Made by a program: the position numbers and the translations under genes
Source of the DNA: RPRB01 sp035543115
Lineage (GTDB): Bacteria; Myxococcota; Myxococcia; Myxococcales; Myxococcaceae
Direction of reading: 5' to 3'
Assembly: GCA_035543115.1 (NCBI GenBank)
Contig: DATKKF010000100.1
Span: 1 to 64,000 of the forward strand
Length of the DNA stretch: 64,000 nucleotides
Notes under the pieces: model-generated
Database searches by the model: none
Told to the model about the DNA's origin: nothing
Seen by the model: only the letters and a program-made list of their open reading frames with translations
Shown: positions 17,121 to 26,010 of the stretch, one piece after another
How the letters are laid out: the number at the start of each line of letters is the position of its first letter
Position numbering within the stretch: the stretch's first letter is position 1

Positions 17121-19184
17121 ATGACCGCCAGCAGACGCCCACCACGCAACAGGTCTGTCGCGTCGTCGGCATTCCGACTCGCTGTCGAGGAGAGCGGCGC
17201 CCCGCGACGGGAGGTGCGCCTGGCGGACGTGGATTTCCAGCTCGCCACCCGGGCGCCTCGCCCCTTCACCCGCAGCGGATGGTGGTTCGAGCTGAAGTAC
17301 GACGGCTACCGCATCCTCGCCGAGCGGCACGGCCAGCAGATTCGCCTTCGCTACCGGGGCGGAAGTGACCCCTCGGCGCAGTTCCCCGAGGTGGTCGAGG
17401 CGCTCGGAGCGCTGCCCTCGGACGACTTCATCCTCGACGGCGAGGTGGTGGTGGAGGACTCCGAGGGCAAGCCCTCCTTCTCCCTGCTCCAGGGCCGCGC
17501 CCAGCGAGCCCGGCCCCCGCGCGGCGCGCCGCCCGCCAGCTACTGGGTCTTCGACCTGCTCGCCGCCGAGGGCCGCGACACCCGCGGGCTGTCGCTCGCC
17601 CGCCGGCGCGAGCTGCTCCGGCTCCTCACCGCGGGGAACGAGCGGGTCCGCTGCGTCGAGCCGGTGGAGACGGAAGGGGAGGCCTTCTTCGAGGCGGTGA
17701 AGCAGATGGGCCTCGAGGGCGTCGTCGGCAAGCGCGCCGATGCCGCTCACCATGCCGGGCGCGGCGGGGACTGGCAGAAGTTCGTCATCCACCAGGTCGG
17801 AGACTTCGCGGTCGTCGGTCACACCCGGGACCTCGCCTCGCTGGCCCTCGCCACCTGGGACGGGGACGGATTCGCCTATGCCGGCCGCGTCGGAAGCGGC
17901 CTTGCCCCGCGCGAGGCATCCCGGGTGGAGCGCGAGCTCGCCGCTCATCGCCGCCCGGGGCCGCCCTGCCGGAACCCGCCGCGCGATCGCGACCTCCTCT
18001 GGGTCGACCCCACGCTGGTGGCCGAGGTCCGCTACAAGGAGTGGGACCGCGAGGGCTCGCCCCGCGCCCCGGTCTTCTGCCGCTTCCGCGACGACCGTCG
18101 CCCCGAGCAGTGCCTCCCGCCATGGCGCAGCGAGGAGCGGAGCGTCTCGTACGTCAACCTCGACAAGGTGTGGTGGCCCGAGGACGGCTTCACCAAGGGC
18201 GACCTCATCCGCTACTACCAGGCCATCGCCCCGTGGATGCTGCCGTACCTGCGCGACCGCCCGCTGATGCTCACCCGCTTCCCGGACGGCATCCATGGCG
18301 AGAGCTTCTTCCAGAAGCAGGCCGGCGGCCCCCACGTGCCGTCCTGGGTCCGCACCGTGCAGATGGAGGGTGACGAGGGCCCGATCCCGCAGTTCGTCTG
18401 CGAGGACGTGGAGACGCTCTCCTTCCTGGTCAACCTCGGCACCATCCCCTTCCATCTCTGGAGCGCGCGGATCGCGGACCTCGATCACCCCGACTGGTGC
18501 ATCCTCGACCTCGACCCCAAGACCGCGCCGTTCGAGCACGTGATCACCCTGGCCATCGCCGCCCGGGCGCTGTGCGAGGAGCTCGAGCTGCCTCACTTCA
18601 TCAAGACCAGCGGCAGCTCCGGTCTGCACGTCCTCGTCCCACTGGAACGGCAGCTGGACCACGACACCGCCATCGGCTTCGGACAGGTCCTCGCCGAGGC
18701 CCTGGTCCAGCAGCACCCCGACATCGCCACCACCGAGCGGGTGGTCCGCGCTCGCCGCTCGAAGGTCTACGTGGATTACTTGCAGAACGGCCGCGGCAAG
18801 CTCCTGGTGGCGCCGTTCTCGGCGCGGCCGCTCCCGGGCGTACCAGTATCGATGCCGCTGCGCTGGGACGAAGTCGGCCCCGGCCTCCACCCTCGGAAGT
18901 TCACCGCGCTCGACGCTCCGGCCCGCATGGAGCGGCTCGGCAGCGACCCGTTTCTCGGCGTCCTTGGCGAGGCCCCGACCCTGGTCGGGGTACTCTCGCG
19001 CCTCCAGGCGTACCTCGAACGGCGCGGCAACCTCCGGGCCCCGGTGGGCGGTCCCACCCGGACCGGGCGCTGGGGGGGTGGACGCCGCCCGCCCCTCAGT
19101 AACTCCGCAGAACGACCAGCGTCACCCGCCGGGGCCGCACCTCGATCTGGACCTCGCGGGCGCCGCCGCCGGCCACCACGGTGA
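17121..19184 (+). CDS. ligD: LigD: ATP-dependent ligase-polymerase fusion, no phosphoesterase domain
   Basis: A 687-residue NHEJ enzyme in the order ligase (about 25-330) then polymerase (about 355-650). Ligase motif I is KYDGYR (Lys59), with LDGEVVV, VFDLLAA and EGVVGKR present. Motif V reads WQKFV (218-222), so the second lysine of the usual W-x-K-x-K is Val222. The polymerase has Asp463/Asp465 (LDLDP), SSGLHVLV and VDYLQN. There is no N-terminal or C-terminal phosphoesterase (PE) domain. The last 30 or so residues are Pro/Arg-rich, and their codons overlap the 3' end of the convergent lipoprotein gene by 89 bp. It diverges from ku. Confidence 0.95.
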   Translation: MTASRRPPRNRSVASSAFRLAVEESGAPRREVRLADVDFQLATRAPRPFTRSGWWFELKYDGYRILAERHGQQIRLRYRGGSDPSAQFPEVVEALGALPSDDFILDGEVVVEDSEGKPSFSLLQGRAQRARPPRGAPPASYWVFDLLAAEGRDTRGLSLARRRELLRLLTAGNERVRCVEPVETEGEAFFEAVKQMGLEGVVGKRADAAHHAGRGGDWQKFVIHQVGDFAVVGHTRDLASLALATWDGDGFAYAGRVGSGLAPREASRVERELAAHRRPGPPCRNPPRDRDLLWVDPTLVAEVRYKEWDREGSPRAPVFCRFRDDRRPEQCLPPWRSEERSVSYVNLDKVWWPEDGFTKGDLIRYYQAIAPWMLPYLRDRPLMLTRFPDGIHGESFFQKQAGGPHVPSWVRTVQMEGDEGPIPQFVCEDVETLSFLVNLGTIPFHLWSARIADLDHPDWCILDLDPKTAPFEHVITLAIAARALCEELELPHFIKTSGSSGLHVLVPLERQLDHDTAIGFGQVLAEALVQQHPDIATTERVVRARRSKVYVDYLQNGRGKLLVAPFSARPLPGVPVSMPLRWDEVGPGLHPRKFTALDAPARMERLGSDPFLGVLGEAPTLVGVLSRLQAYLERRGNLRAPVGGPTRTGRWGGGRRPPLSNSAERPASPAGAAPRSGPRGRRRRPPR

Positions 19185-20346
19185 GCCGGTGCACGCCGGC
19201 CGGCACGCGGAAGCGCGCCAGCTGGAACTCTGCCGGCAGCGACATCCAGGACCGGAGGTCGGGCTGGTTGGTGTAGCTCAGGGCGAGGAAGGTGAGGAGG
19301 CCCACCGCGTCGCTCTTGGTCGCCGCACCTGCGCCGGCGGCGAGGCCGCTCCGCACCGCCAGGGCCCCGAACTGCCGGGCGATGAGCCCGCCGATGCGGT
19401 AGTCGAGGTGGATCTTCGCCACCTGCTCCAGGGAGGTCACGGTGGTGGGCCGCACCGCCGCCGCCGGGTTGCCGTCGAGGGTGACCTGCGAGTCCCGGAC
19501 CCATGGCCGGTCGCGGAAGACCGGCACCGCGATGACCTCCATCTTCGGCCCGCCGGACCTGCTGCCGTTGGTCTTCACCGGGACCCTCCCGGCCTCGAGC
19601 ACCACCAGCACCTGGCCCTCCTCCTTGCCCAGCGGCTGGGGCTGGAGCCAGGGGTACTGCCGCCGCAGCTCCTTGACCGCCTGGTCGCGCCCGGTCTCCT
19701 TCGCCAGCCGGACCAGCGGCTCGGCCAGCGAGCCCAGGTCACCAGCGAGCTTGTTCGCTGCCGCATAGTCGATGAACGCGTCGTCGGCGTGTCCCTGGTC
19801 CTCCCAGAGCACCCCGGTCAGGTACCTCGCCACCGCCAGCTGTTCGTAGGGCTTCTTCTCCTCGTTGATCATCCGCTGCATGCGCTCGTTCACCCGGCGC
19901 ACCTCGACCAGCGCATCCTCGTCCTTCCCCAGCTGGGCGTAGTTCAGCGCCTGCAAGGTGGAGATCATCAGCTTCTCGAAGTCCTCCCCGCGGTAGGCGC
20001 GCTCGCGCTCGCTGGAGATCAGGACCTTGGCCTCCTCGCTGACCGAGACGAAGTCGAGCTGCTCGCTCAGCTTGTCCGCCTGGGCGAGCACCTGAATGCT
20101 CTCCTCGAACTTCCCGGCGGCGTGGAGCACCATCCCCTGGTCCATCATTGCCAGGAGCTGGTCGATCTGCGGCCCGGAGGAGGCCTCGCCGGCGAAGCCC
20201 TGGATGGCCGGTGGGTACTGGTACGACTCGTAGGCGCGCCGGTACCCCGCAGTGCGGGCGATGTAGTCGCCCGCGCAACCGGTCAGCAGCAGCGCAATCG
20301 CCCCGAGCGCGACCGGCCAGCGAACCGCGAAAAGGGGGTGGGCCAC
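19096..20346 (-). CDS. COG3014-like lipoprotein with helical repeats
   Basis: A 416-residue protein with signal peptide and lipobox ALLLTGC. The N-terminal half is helical and TPR-like (DQGMVLHAAGKFEESIQVLAQADKL is the first repeat, given here only by its LHAAGKFEESI core); the C-terminal half is beta-rich. This family of uncharacterised lipoproteins is usually encoded next to LpoB-like lipoproteins, as here (24-bp gap to the lpoB-like gene), suggesting a role in activation of peptidoglycan synthesis or in envelope assembly. Confidence 0.82.
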   Translation of the reverse strand: MAHPLFAVRWPVALGAIALLLTGCAGDYIARTAGYRRAYESYQYPPAIQGFAGEASSGPQIDQLLAMMDQGMVLHAAGKFEESIQVLAQADKLSEQLDFVSVSEEAKVLISSERERAYRGEDFEKLMISTLQALNYAQLGKDEDALVEVRRVNERMQRMINEEKKPYEQLAVARYLTGVLWEDQGHADDAFIDYAAANKLAGDLGSLAEPLVRLAKETGRDQAVKELRRQYPWLQPQPLGKEEGQVLVVLEAGRVPVKTNGSRSGGPKMEVIAVPVFRDRPWVRDSQVTLDGNPAAAVRPTTVTSLEQVAKIHLDYRIGGLIARQFGALAVRSGLAAGAGAATKSDAVGLLTFLALSYTNQPDLRSWMSLPAEFQLARFRVPAGVHRLTVVAGGGAREVQIEVRPRRVTLVVLRSY

Positions 20347-20370
20347 GTCAGGATTGCGGGGCGTCGGACG

Positions 20371-20967
20371 CTATGGCCGGATCCCCTGCTTGACGAACTT
20401 CTTCTTCAGCTCCTTCTCGTCCGTCCACTCCAGGATGCCGGTGCGGAGGTTGGTCAGCTTGGCGGTCATCTTGTAATAGATGAACTCGTCGCTCCCGACG
20501 CGCTGTTTGATGGAGGCCAGCTCGCCGGTCATGATGTAGTCAGCGGCGATCTGCTGGCCCGGGCCCTTCGCCTGGTCGGGCCGCACGTAGCCGCTCCCCT
20601 GGTACTCGTACTCCTCGGCCACGTCCTGCCGGCTCGCCCGGTCGGTGAAGGCGAACTTCCCGGTGTTGGCGAGCTGGGTCTGGATCTTGTCCGCCAGGCT
20701 CTGCATGTCGATGTGCTCGGAGGTGCTGTTCTTGAGCTTGCCCACCACCACCACCGGGCGGCCCTGGATCTGGGCGAAGGCGGGCGAGCCCTGGAGGTCG
20801 TTCACCACCTTCTTGGCAATCAGCTGCAGGTCGCTCGGGGCCCACTCGTCGGAGAGGAGGTCGATCTCGTTGGGGTCGGTGTACTCGCCCTTGGTGAAGG
20901 CACGCTCGGTGGAGCAGGCCAGCCAGAGACCGGCGAGGAGGGAGACGGCGATTCGGGTGCGGGTCAT
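20371..20967 (-). CDS. LpoB-like lipoprotein (penicillin-binding protein activator family)
   Basis: A 198-residue lipoprotein. The signal peptide MTRTRIAVSLLAGLWLAC ends at a lipobox (WLAC). The mature part has the CsgG/LpoB-like fold: VVVVGKLKNSTSEHIDMQ, TGKFAFTDRASRQDVAEEY and IAADYIMTGELASIKQR. In Gammaproteobacteria LpoB activates PBP1B from the outer membrane; the partner in this organism is unknown. ATG 20967 lies 2 bases after the preceding stop; in-frame ATGs at 20979 and 20985 are alternatives. Confidence 0.82.
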   Translation of the reverse strand: MTRTRIAVSLLAGLWLACSTERAFTKGEYTDPNEIDLLSDEWAPSDLQLIAKKVVNDLQGSPAFAQIQGRPVVVVGKLKNSTSEHIDMQSLADKIQTQLANTGKFAFTDRASRQDVAEEYEYQGSGYVRPDQAKGPGQQIAADYIMTGELASIKQRVGSDEFIYYKMTAKLTNLRTGILEWTDEKELKKKFVKQGIRP

Positions 20968-20969
20968 GG

Positions 20970-21776
20970 TCAGTTCCATTCGCATTCGAAGCGGCTGCCG
21001 AGGAAGCGCCAGCGATCGGCGATCTGGGCGTCACGTCGGTATCCGGCGGTGAGCCGGCAGAGGCTCTGCAGAGAGGCCCTCGGATAGTCCAGCAGGTAGG
21101 TCTGCGCCGCCGCCCGATCCTGCGCTTTGAGCTGCGAGGGGTGGGTAAGGTTCGGGCTGGCAGAGCTGGCCACCAGCACCGTGTGTCGCCCGTGGCTCTT
21201 CAGGGGCAACTGTCCCGGGAGCACGATGCGCCGCACCGTTCGTGCGATGAGGAAGTCGCTGTTGTCCACCGTGGTCTCGTGGGCGTTGGGGCGGCGGAGC
21301 AGCTCGTCGATGTTCGCGCTCAGGACCCGGGTCAGCTCGCCATCGTCCACGAACAAGTAGAGGTAGGCGTTGCGCGCCCGCCGGCTCTCACCGGAGAAGT
21401 CCAGCGTGACCTCGAGGTTCAGCGCGCGGTTGGGCTTCAGCGCGTGCATCGACACCGCCGCGATGACCGCCGGGTCCACCCCGGCCACCTTCATCCGGAT
21501 GAGCCCCTCGGCCGAGGCGTCGCAGGCACAGCGCCGCTCCTCGATCATCTTCACCAGCTGGTCCGGCGCGAAGCCGGCCTGACTCAGCCTGGTGACCTCC
21601 TCGTCGGTCAGGGGCAGCTGCTCGCTCCGCTCGTACACCGGCGGGAGGCTGTTCGAGTCCCACTGCCCCATGTTCACGGTCTGCTGTGTGCCCGCACCAG
21701 GGGGGAACACGGGGACAGCCGGGGCGGGGGCGCTGCCCTGGGCGATGAGCGCGAGGAGGAGGAGGGAGGCTCGCAT
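20970..21776 (-). CDS. Secreted hypothetical protein of the lpoB-like cluster
   Basis: A 268-residue protein with a cleavable signal peptide (MRASLLLLALIAQGSAPAPA). It contains two copies of a short helical motif of the kind D/SxExxxLxxAGxxPxxLxxMI: LTDEEVTRLSQAGFAPDQL at about 56 and AEGLIRMKVAGVDPAVI at about 91. These motifs recur in bacterial envelope proteins. The C-terminal 150 residues are beta-rich (TLDFSGESRRARNAYLYLF). It is followed after 2 bases by the lpoB-like gene. Function unknown. Confidence 0.7.
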   Translation of the reverse strand: MRASLLLLALIAQGSAPAPAVPVFPPGAGTQQTVNMGQWDSNSLPPVYERSEQLPLTDEEVTRLSQAGFAPDQLVKMIEERRCACDASAEGLIRMKVAGVDPAVIAAVSMHALKPNRALNLEVTLDFSGESRRARNAYLYLFVDDGELTRVLSANIDELLRRPNAHETTVDNSDFLIARTVRRIVLPGQLPLKSHGRHTVLVASSASPNLTHPSQLKAQDRAAAQTYLLDYPRASLQSLCRLTAGYRRDAQIADRWRFLGSRFECEWN

Positions 21777-21798
21777 CAGATCACGGGGACAGAGGGGG

Positions 21799-22347
21799 CT
21801 AGAAGCGCCAGCCGATGCTCAGACCCACACGCACGATGGACAGGTCGTAGTTGGCCAGGTTCAGGTCCCAGTTGGCGAAGATCCCGAGCTGGAAATGGCT
21901 CTCGGTGATCCAGTCCATTCCGACCCTTGGAGAGAGGATGAAATTCACCGAACCCGACTTTGGGATGTGCAGACCGCCCTGGAACCCGAGGCTGAAGGCG
22001 ATTGGCCAGGTGGTGGTGTGGAACGAGGGGCCGAGGAGCACACCCCAGAGCTTCGGGTCCGGCACGTAGAACCCGCTCAGATCGATCCGGTAGAACTCCT
22101 GATTCCAGTAGGAGGCGGTCAGCCCGGCGAACAGCGGCGGGCTGAACTGAGGGCCCTTGATGGTGATCGCGCCGCCGCCGTCCGCGGTCAGCGAGAAGCC
22201 GCCCAGACCGCCCGGCCCGGAGACGTAGCCGCCCTTGCCGATCTCCGACCCCTCGGGCCCGTCGGTGCGGCCCCGGTCCTGCGCGAACGCGGCGCTCGCG
22301 CCGAGCACTCCGAGGCACACCACCAGCGAGCGAACTGCGTGTCTCAT
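21799..22347 (-). CDS. Small outer-membrane beta-barrel protein
   Basis: A 182-residue protein with a signal peptide ending ASAAFAQ and a mature part made of alternating amphipathic strands ending in Phe (VRVGLSIGWRF), the usual C-terminal signature of outer-membrane barrels. ATG 22347 has GGGAGGGGAG about 7 bases upstream. It is the first gene of the four-gene cluster with the secreted protein and the two lipoproteins (gaps of 22, 2 and 24 bp). Confidence 0.72.
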   Translation of the reverse strand: MRHAVRSLVVCLGVLGASAAFAQDRGRTDGPEGSEIGKGGYVSGPGGLGGFSLTADGGGAITIKGPQFSPPLFAGLTASYWNQEFYRIDLSGFYVPDPKLWGVLLGPSFHTTTWPIAFSLGFQGGLHIPKSGSVNFILSPRVGMDWITESHFQLGIFANWDLNLANYDLSIVRVGLSIGWRF

Positions 22348-22483
22348 CGTCGGCTCCCCTCCCGTGCTCCGGCCCTGGGAACTCCTGATCGATTGTCGTC
22401 GGAGGCCTGCGCCGGGGGCAAGCGTACCTGCCCAGCCCGTCGCCGGTGAATTTTCGGTGGCGTTCCCCCGTCGCCGGGCCGGT

Positions 22484-25180
22484 TCACTCACCCGCCCGGA
22501 GCCCGAGCACCAGCTGGAAGGGTGGCTCGCGCCGGAGGACCGCGCCGAGGCGGCCCGAGCTCGCCGAGAGGTGGACGGGTGTATTCCCGCCGGCCACCTG
22601 AGCCGCCTCCAGGGTCAGGTCCAGACGGGGCAGCGCGGCGGGAAAGAGCGCCCCGAGCCGGAGGCGGATCCACGCGTCGGCCACGAAGACGTCCGGATCC
22701 CGCAGCGCCGCCGGAGCGGACCTCAGCACGCCCGTTCCTCGCGCTCCGCGCACGGTGCGGAGACCGGCCGAATCGGGGACGGTGAAGGTTTCCCACAGCG
22801 GGGTGCCGGTGGCGTAGCGGAGCCGGGCGCCGAGCTCGACGGCCGGATGGGCGAGCAGCGCGAGCGACACCACCAGGCGGTGCCGCCGGTCGTCGGGGAG
22901 CGGCCCCGTCGCGAGGGCGGCGGTGCGAGGATCGGCCAGCCAGCGGTCGAACGGACCGGCGGCGGTCCCGGTGACCTGCGCCACGCCCCAGGCGACCGAC
23001 ACCCGCGCCGGGCCCACGCGGGCGCGGGCCCATGCCGCGAGCCCGAGCCCCCGGCGCCAGGCTCGCCCGCTGGTGGCGAGGACCCGGTGCGACGTCCACT
23101 GCCCGTCGTCGCTGGTCCAGCGACCCCGGTCATCGGTCAGCAGCGCGGTCTCCTCCTCGGTCCAGAGCTGCGTGGTCTCGTGCCAGCGGGCCTCGATCCC
23201 GCCCTCGATGCCGTGGGCCGGTCGCCCGCGCCAGCCCAGCGCCACCTCGTCCGCGCGCGGGAGCCCTCCCGGCGCGATCGCCGCGGGACCGCCGAGCCGC
23301 ACGCAGGACGGTCCGGGCCTGGTGCACCCATCGAATGCGCCGTCGCTCCACGTGGCGAGGAGCTGCCCGGGCGCGACCGCACGGGCGACCACGGCCTGCA
23401 GCTCGGGGTCGTGGCTCCGGCCCGCGTGCAGGAGGAGCCAGTGCCGTCCCTCCCCGGCCACGTTCCAGACCAGCGCCAGGCGCGGGCCAACCCCGAGCCG
23501 CAGGCCCGTCGAGGTGCCGCCACCCCCGGCCTGGGCGGCGTCGAGCCGGAACCCCGCGCGCAGGGCCAGGTCGCCGAGCTGGAGCGTGTCCTCGAGGCGC
23601 GCGCCGAGCGTCCATCCGCGCGACTCGACGTCAGTGGGCGCGACCTCCACCCGGAACGCGCAGCCCGAGGTCTCGCCGTCGCGGCAGGGACCGCCGCGAT
23701 CGAGGAAGTGGACACCCCCGGGCACGGACAGTGCGCTCTGGCTGGTGTCCATCCGCGCCTCGACTCCGCCCTCGAGCCGCTGCAGCCCGAGCACCGAGCG
23801 CAGCCCGGCCCCGAGCTGGAGGCGTGTCCCCGTCTCGTCGAGGGTGCTCGCTCCGAGGTCGGGCGCGAGCGGGCCGGGGGCGCCATCGGTCACCCAGGAC
23901 GAGAGGTCGAGATGGCTCGGCCCCACGGGCTCGGAGCGCGCTCCGGCCGACCGGGCCCGGTGCTCGGCCGCGAGTCGAAGCTCGAGCCCCATCCCGCCCT
24001 CAAACCCGTGGGCCCAGGTGAGCCCGGCGAACGCGGCGAGCTCGCGGTCGAGCCTCGCCGCCGCGTCGGTGCAGCGGAAGCAGTCGGGGGACTCGGTCTG
24101 CCGCCCGGCGAGGATGAGCAGCGACAGCCGATCCGCCTCCCCCGGGATCCAGGTGGTGGTGAAGGCGAGCGTCTGGCGCGCCCGACCGCCGGCGGCGAGC
24201 CCAGGCTCCACGGCGGGAAGCCCGACGCCCGTCGCCTCCAGCGAGACGACGGCCCCGAGACGGCCCCCGGCGAGCGGACCCCCGAGCAGACCGGACGCAC
24301 TCCAGGCGCCGCGCGGGGCCGAGACCGCGCCCTCGGCGGCATCGGCGACCACCGGGCCTCCGAGCCCCACGGGGGCGGCGCGCGCCGACAGCGCGGGAGG
24401 CGCCCAGCGGCCGGAGAGCGCCCAGTGTCCCCCGGTGAGCCCGTGGTCGAGACCGATCTCCTCGGTCCACCCGAGGCCGCTGAGGCGCGCGTCCGCGGCC
24501 GCCGAGACGGGCGCGCGGCGGACGGTGGCGACGAAGGAGGGCAGGAGCGGTGCGGCCTCGGGCCCGAGCAGGAACCCGTCGACCGAGATGCGCCGCTCGA
24601 AGGCCGGCCCCTGAGTCAGCTCCCGGGAGAGGGGCGGTGGCTCGGTGCCGGAGCGGGCGAGGGCGGCGGCGCCGCGTTCCACCCCGACGTCGGCCAGGTC
24701 CTCGAGCCCTGGAGACCGGCTGGTCTGGCCCCCGGCGGGAGCGTCCCCGCTGCCCGACACCGCACGCGGGGCTCCGGTCCGCGGATCGGGGACAGGGACC
24801 GAGGCCGGGACTCTTGACCGCGGTGACTCCGGTGGGGCCCGTGCCATCGGTGACGCCGGAGCGGCGTCGAGCACCCGGGCGCCCGGGGGAAGCAGGGCCC
24901 GGGGGCCCGGCGCCCGAGGCTCATCCGGCGGGCGCGCAGGGGTGCCGGGGCGGGTGGGCTCGGCCCGGACGCTGGCCCGCCGCGCCCGCGATGCCGGGCG
25001 GGTCGGAGGCCGGGGGGAGCGTTGCCGGCTGCGGCGTTCGGCCCGGCGTGCGCGCTCGAGCAGCGGCCGGTCCACCGGTGGACCCGGGTTGGTGGCCGCC
25101 CCGAGCCATCCGGCCGCGATCCCCGCCACCCACCATCCCGTGCCCATCCGCGGGGGCCGGTGCAGCGGCCACGCCAGCAC
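22484..25180 (-). CDS. Large outer-membrane beta-barrel protein, TonB-dependent-receptor-like
   Basis: A protein of up to 898 residues. An N-terminal hydrophobic signal (WWVAGIAAGWLGAA) is followed by a Pro/Arg/Ala-rich stretch of about 130 residues. A barrel of many amphipathic strands then runs to the C-terminus (FQLVLGLRAGE). The segment SGLLGGPLAGGRLGAVVSLEA and the long barrel resemble myxobacterial TonB-dependent receptors, but a plug domain and TonB box are not recognisable. It lies 119 bp downstream of phoU in the same direction, so it may be part of the phosphate response (inference). The start is uncertain: GTG 25180 gives a basic n-region; ATG 25147 is the alternative. Confidence 0.65.
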   Translation of the reverse strand: MLAWPLHRPPRMGTGWWVAGIAAGWLGAATNPGPPVDRPLLERARRAERRSRQRSPRPPTRPASRARRASVRAEPTRPGTPARPPDEPRAPGPRALLPPGARVLDAAPASPMARAPPESPRSRVPASVPVPDPRTGAPRAVSGSGDAPAGGQTSRSPGLEDLADVGVERGAAALARSGTEPPPLSRELTQGPAFERRISVDGFLLGPEAAPLLPSFVATVRRAPVSAAADARLSGLGWTEEIGLDHGLTGGHWALSGRWAPPALSARAAPVGLGGPVVADAAEGAVSAPRGAWSASGLLGGPLAGGRLGAVVSLEATGVGLPAVEPGLAAGGRARQTLAFTTTWIPGEADRLSLLILAGRQTESPDCFRCTDAAARLDRELAAFAGLTWAHGFEGGMGLELRLAAEHRARSAGARSEPVGPSHLDLSSWVTDGAPGPLAPDLGASTLDETGTRLQLGAGLRSVLGLQRLEGGVEARMDTSQSALSVPGGVHFLDRGGPCRDGETSGCAFRVEVAPTDVESRGWTLGARLEDTLQLGDLALRAGFRLDAAQAGGGGTSTGLRLGVGPRLALVWNVAGEGRHWLLLHAGRSHDPELQAVVARAVAPGQLLATWSDGAFDGCTRPGPSCVRLGGPAAIAPGGLPRADEVALGWRGRPAHGIEGGIEARWHETTQLWTEEETALLTDDRGRWTSDDGQWTSHRVLATSGRAWRRGLGLAAWARARVGPARVSVAWGVAQVTGTAAGPFDRWLADPRTAALATGPLPDDRRHRLVVSLALLAHPAVELGARLRYATGTPLWETFTVPDSAGLRTVRGARGTGVLRSAPAALRDPDVFVADAWIRLRLGALFPAALPRLDLTLEAAQVAGGNTPVHLSASSGRLGAVLRREPPFQLVLGLRAGE

Positions 25181-25299
25181 GAGCCGAGGGAACCCGCACG
25201 CCGGCAGTCCGCGAGCTCGGACGCCCCGATGCGCTCGTGGACTCCGGAGCGCTCACCTCGTCCATGCCGGCCCCGGCCCGGGCGGGGAGCAGCCGGCCT

Positions 25300-26010
25300 T
25301 CAGCTCTCGACGGCGCGGCTCCGCGGGTGCCGGACGTCGGTGCCCCGGACCATGTAGATGACCATCTCGGCCACGTTCACCGCGTGGTCGCCGATCCGCT
25401 CCAGGTGCTTGCAGATCGAGATGAGCGAGGTGGCGCGGCGGATGTTCCGCGAGTCCTCCATCATGAAGGCGAGGAGCTCGTTGAAGATCTTCACGAACAG
25501 GTCGTCGAGGTGGTCGTCCCCCGCCAGCACCTCCTGGGCCTCCTCGGGGTCGGCGCGGACGAACGAGTCCAGCGACTTCTTCACCTGTTCCTGCGCCAGC
25601 TCGGCCAGCCGGGGCATGTCCACGTAGGCCGCCAGCGGCGGGGCCTGATTCAGGTCCATCGCCCGCTCGGCGATGTTCACCGCCAGATCGCCGATGCGCT
25701 CCAGGTCGGTGACGATCTTCAGCGCGGTGGTGATCAACCGGAGATCCGACGCGGCCGGCTGCCGCAGGGCGAGAATCTTCCGGCACAGCTCGTCGATGTC
25801 CACCTCGAGCCGGTTGATCTCGACGTCGGCCTCCTTCACCTGCTCGCCGAGCTCGCTGTCCCGGTCGGTCAGCGAACGCATGCTCTTGGCGATCTGCTCC
25901 TCGACCTTCGCGCCCATGGCCAGGAGCTTCTCCCGCACCAGCCGGAGGTCCGACTCGAACGCCTTGTCGGTGTGCGCTGCGCCCGCCTTACCCGAACTTG
26001 CCGGTGACAT
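25300..26010 (-). CDS. phoU: PhoU, phosphate-signalling regulator
   Basis: A 236-residue all-helical protein with two PhoU repeats. The signatures ALKIVTDLERIGDLAVNIAER (shown by its core DLERIGDLAVNIAE) at about 97-117 and ICKHLERIGDHAVNVAEMVIY at about 198-218 carry the metal-binding E-x-x-x-D and E-R-I-G-D motifs. PhoU restrains PhoR/PhoB signalling when phosphate is plentiful through the PstSCAB transporter. Its start overlaps pstB by 23 bases. Confidence 0.97.
   Translation of the reverse strand: MSPASSGKAGAAHTDKAFESDLRLVREKLLAMGAKVEEQIAKSMRSLTDRDSELGEQVKEADVEINRLEVDIDELCRKILALRQPAASDLRLITTALKIVTDLERIGDLAVNIAERAMDLNQAPPLAAYVDMPRLAELAQEQVKKSLDSFVRADPEEAQEVLAGDDHLDDLFVKIFNELLAFMMEDSRNIRRATSLISICKHLERIGDHAVNVAEMVIYMVRGTDVRHPRSRAVES

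Noticed and set aside
19096..19184. LigD frameshift or false 3' end
   Set aside because: The 89-bp convergent overlap with the lipoprotein gene is unusual, but both frames are open and the Pro/Arg-rich LigD tail needs no frameshift to explain it.
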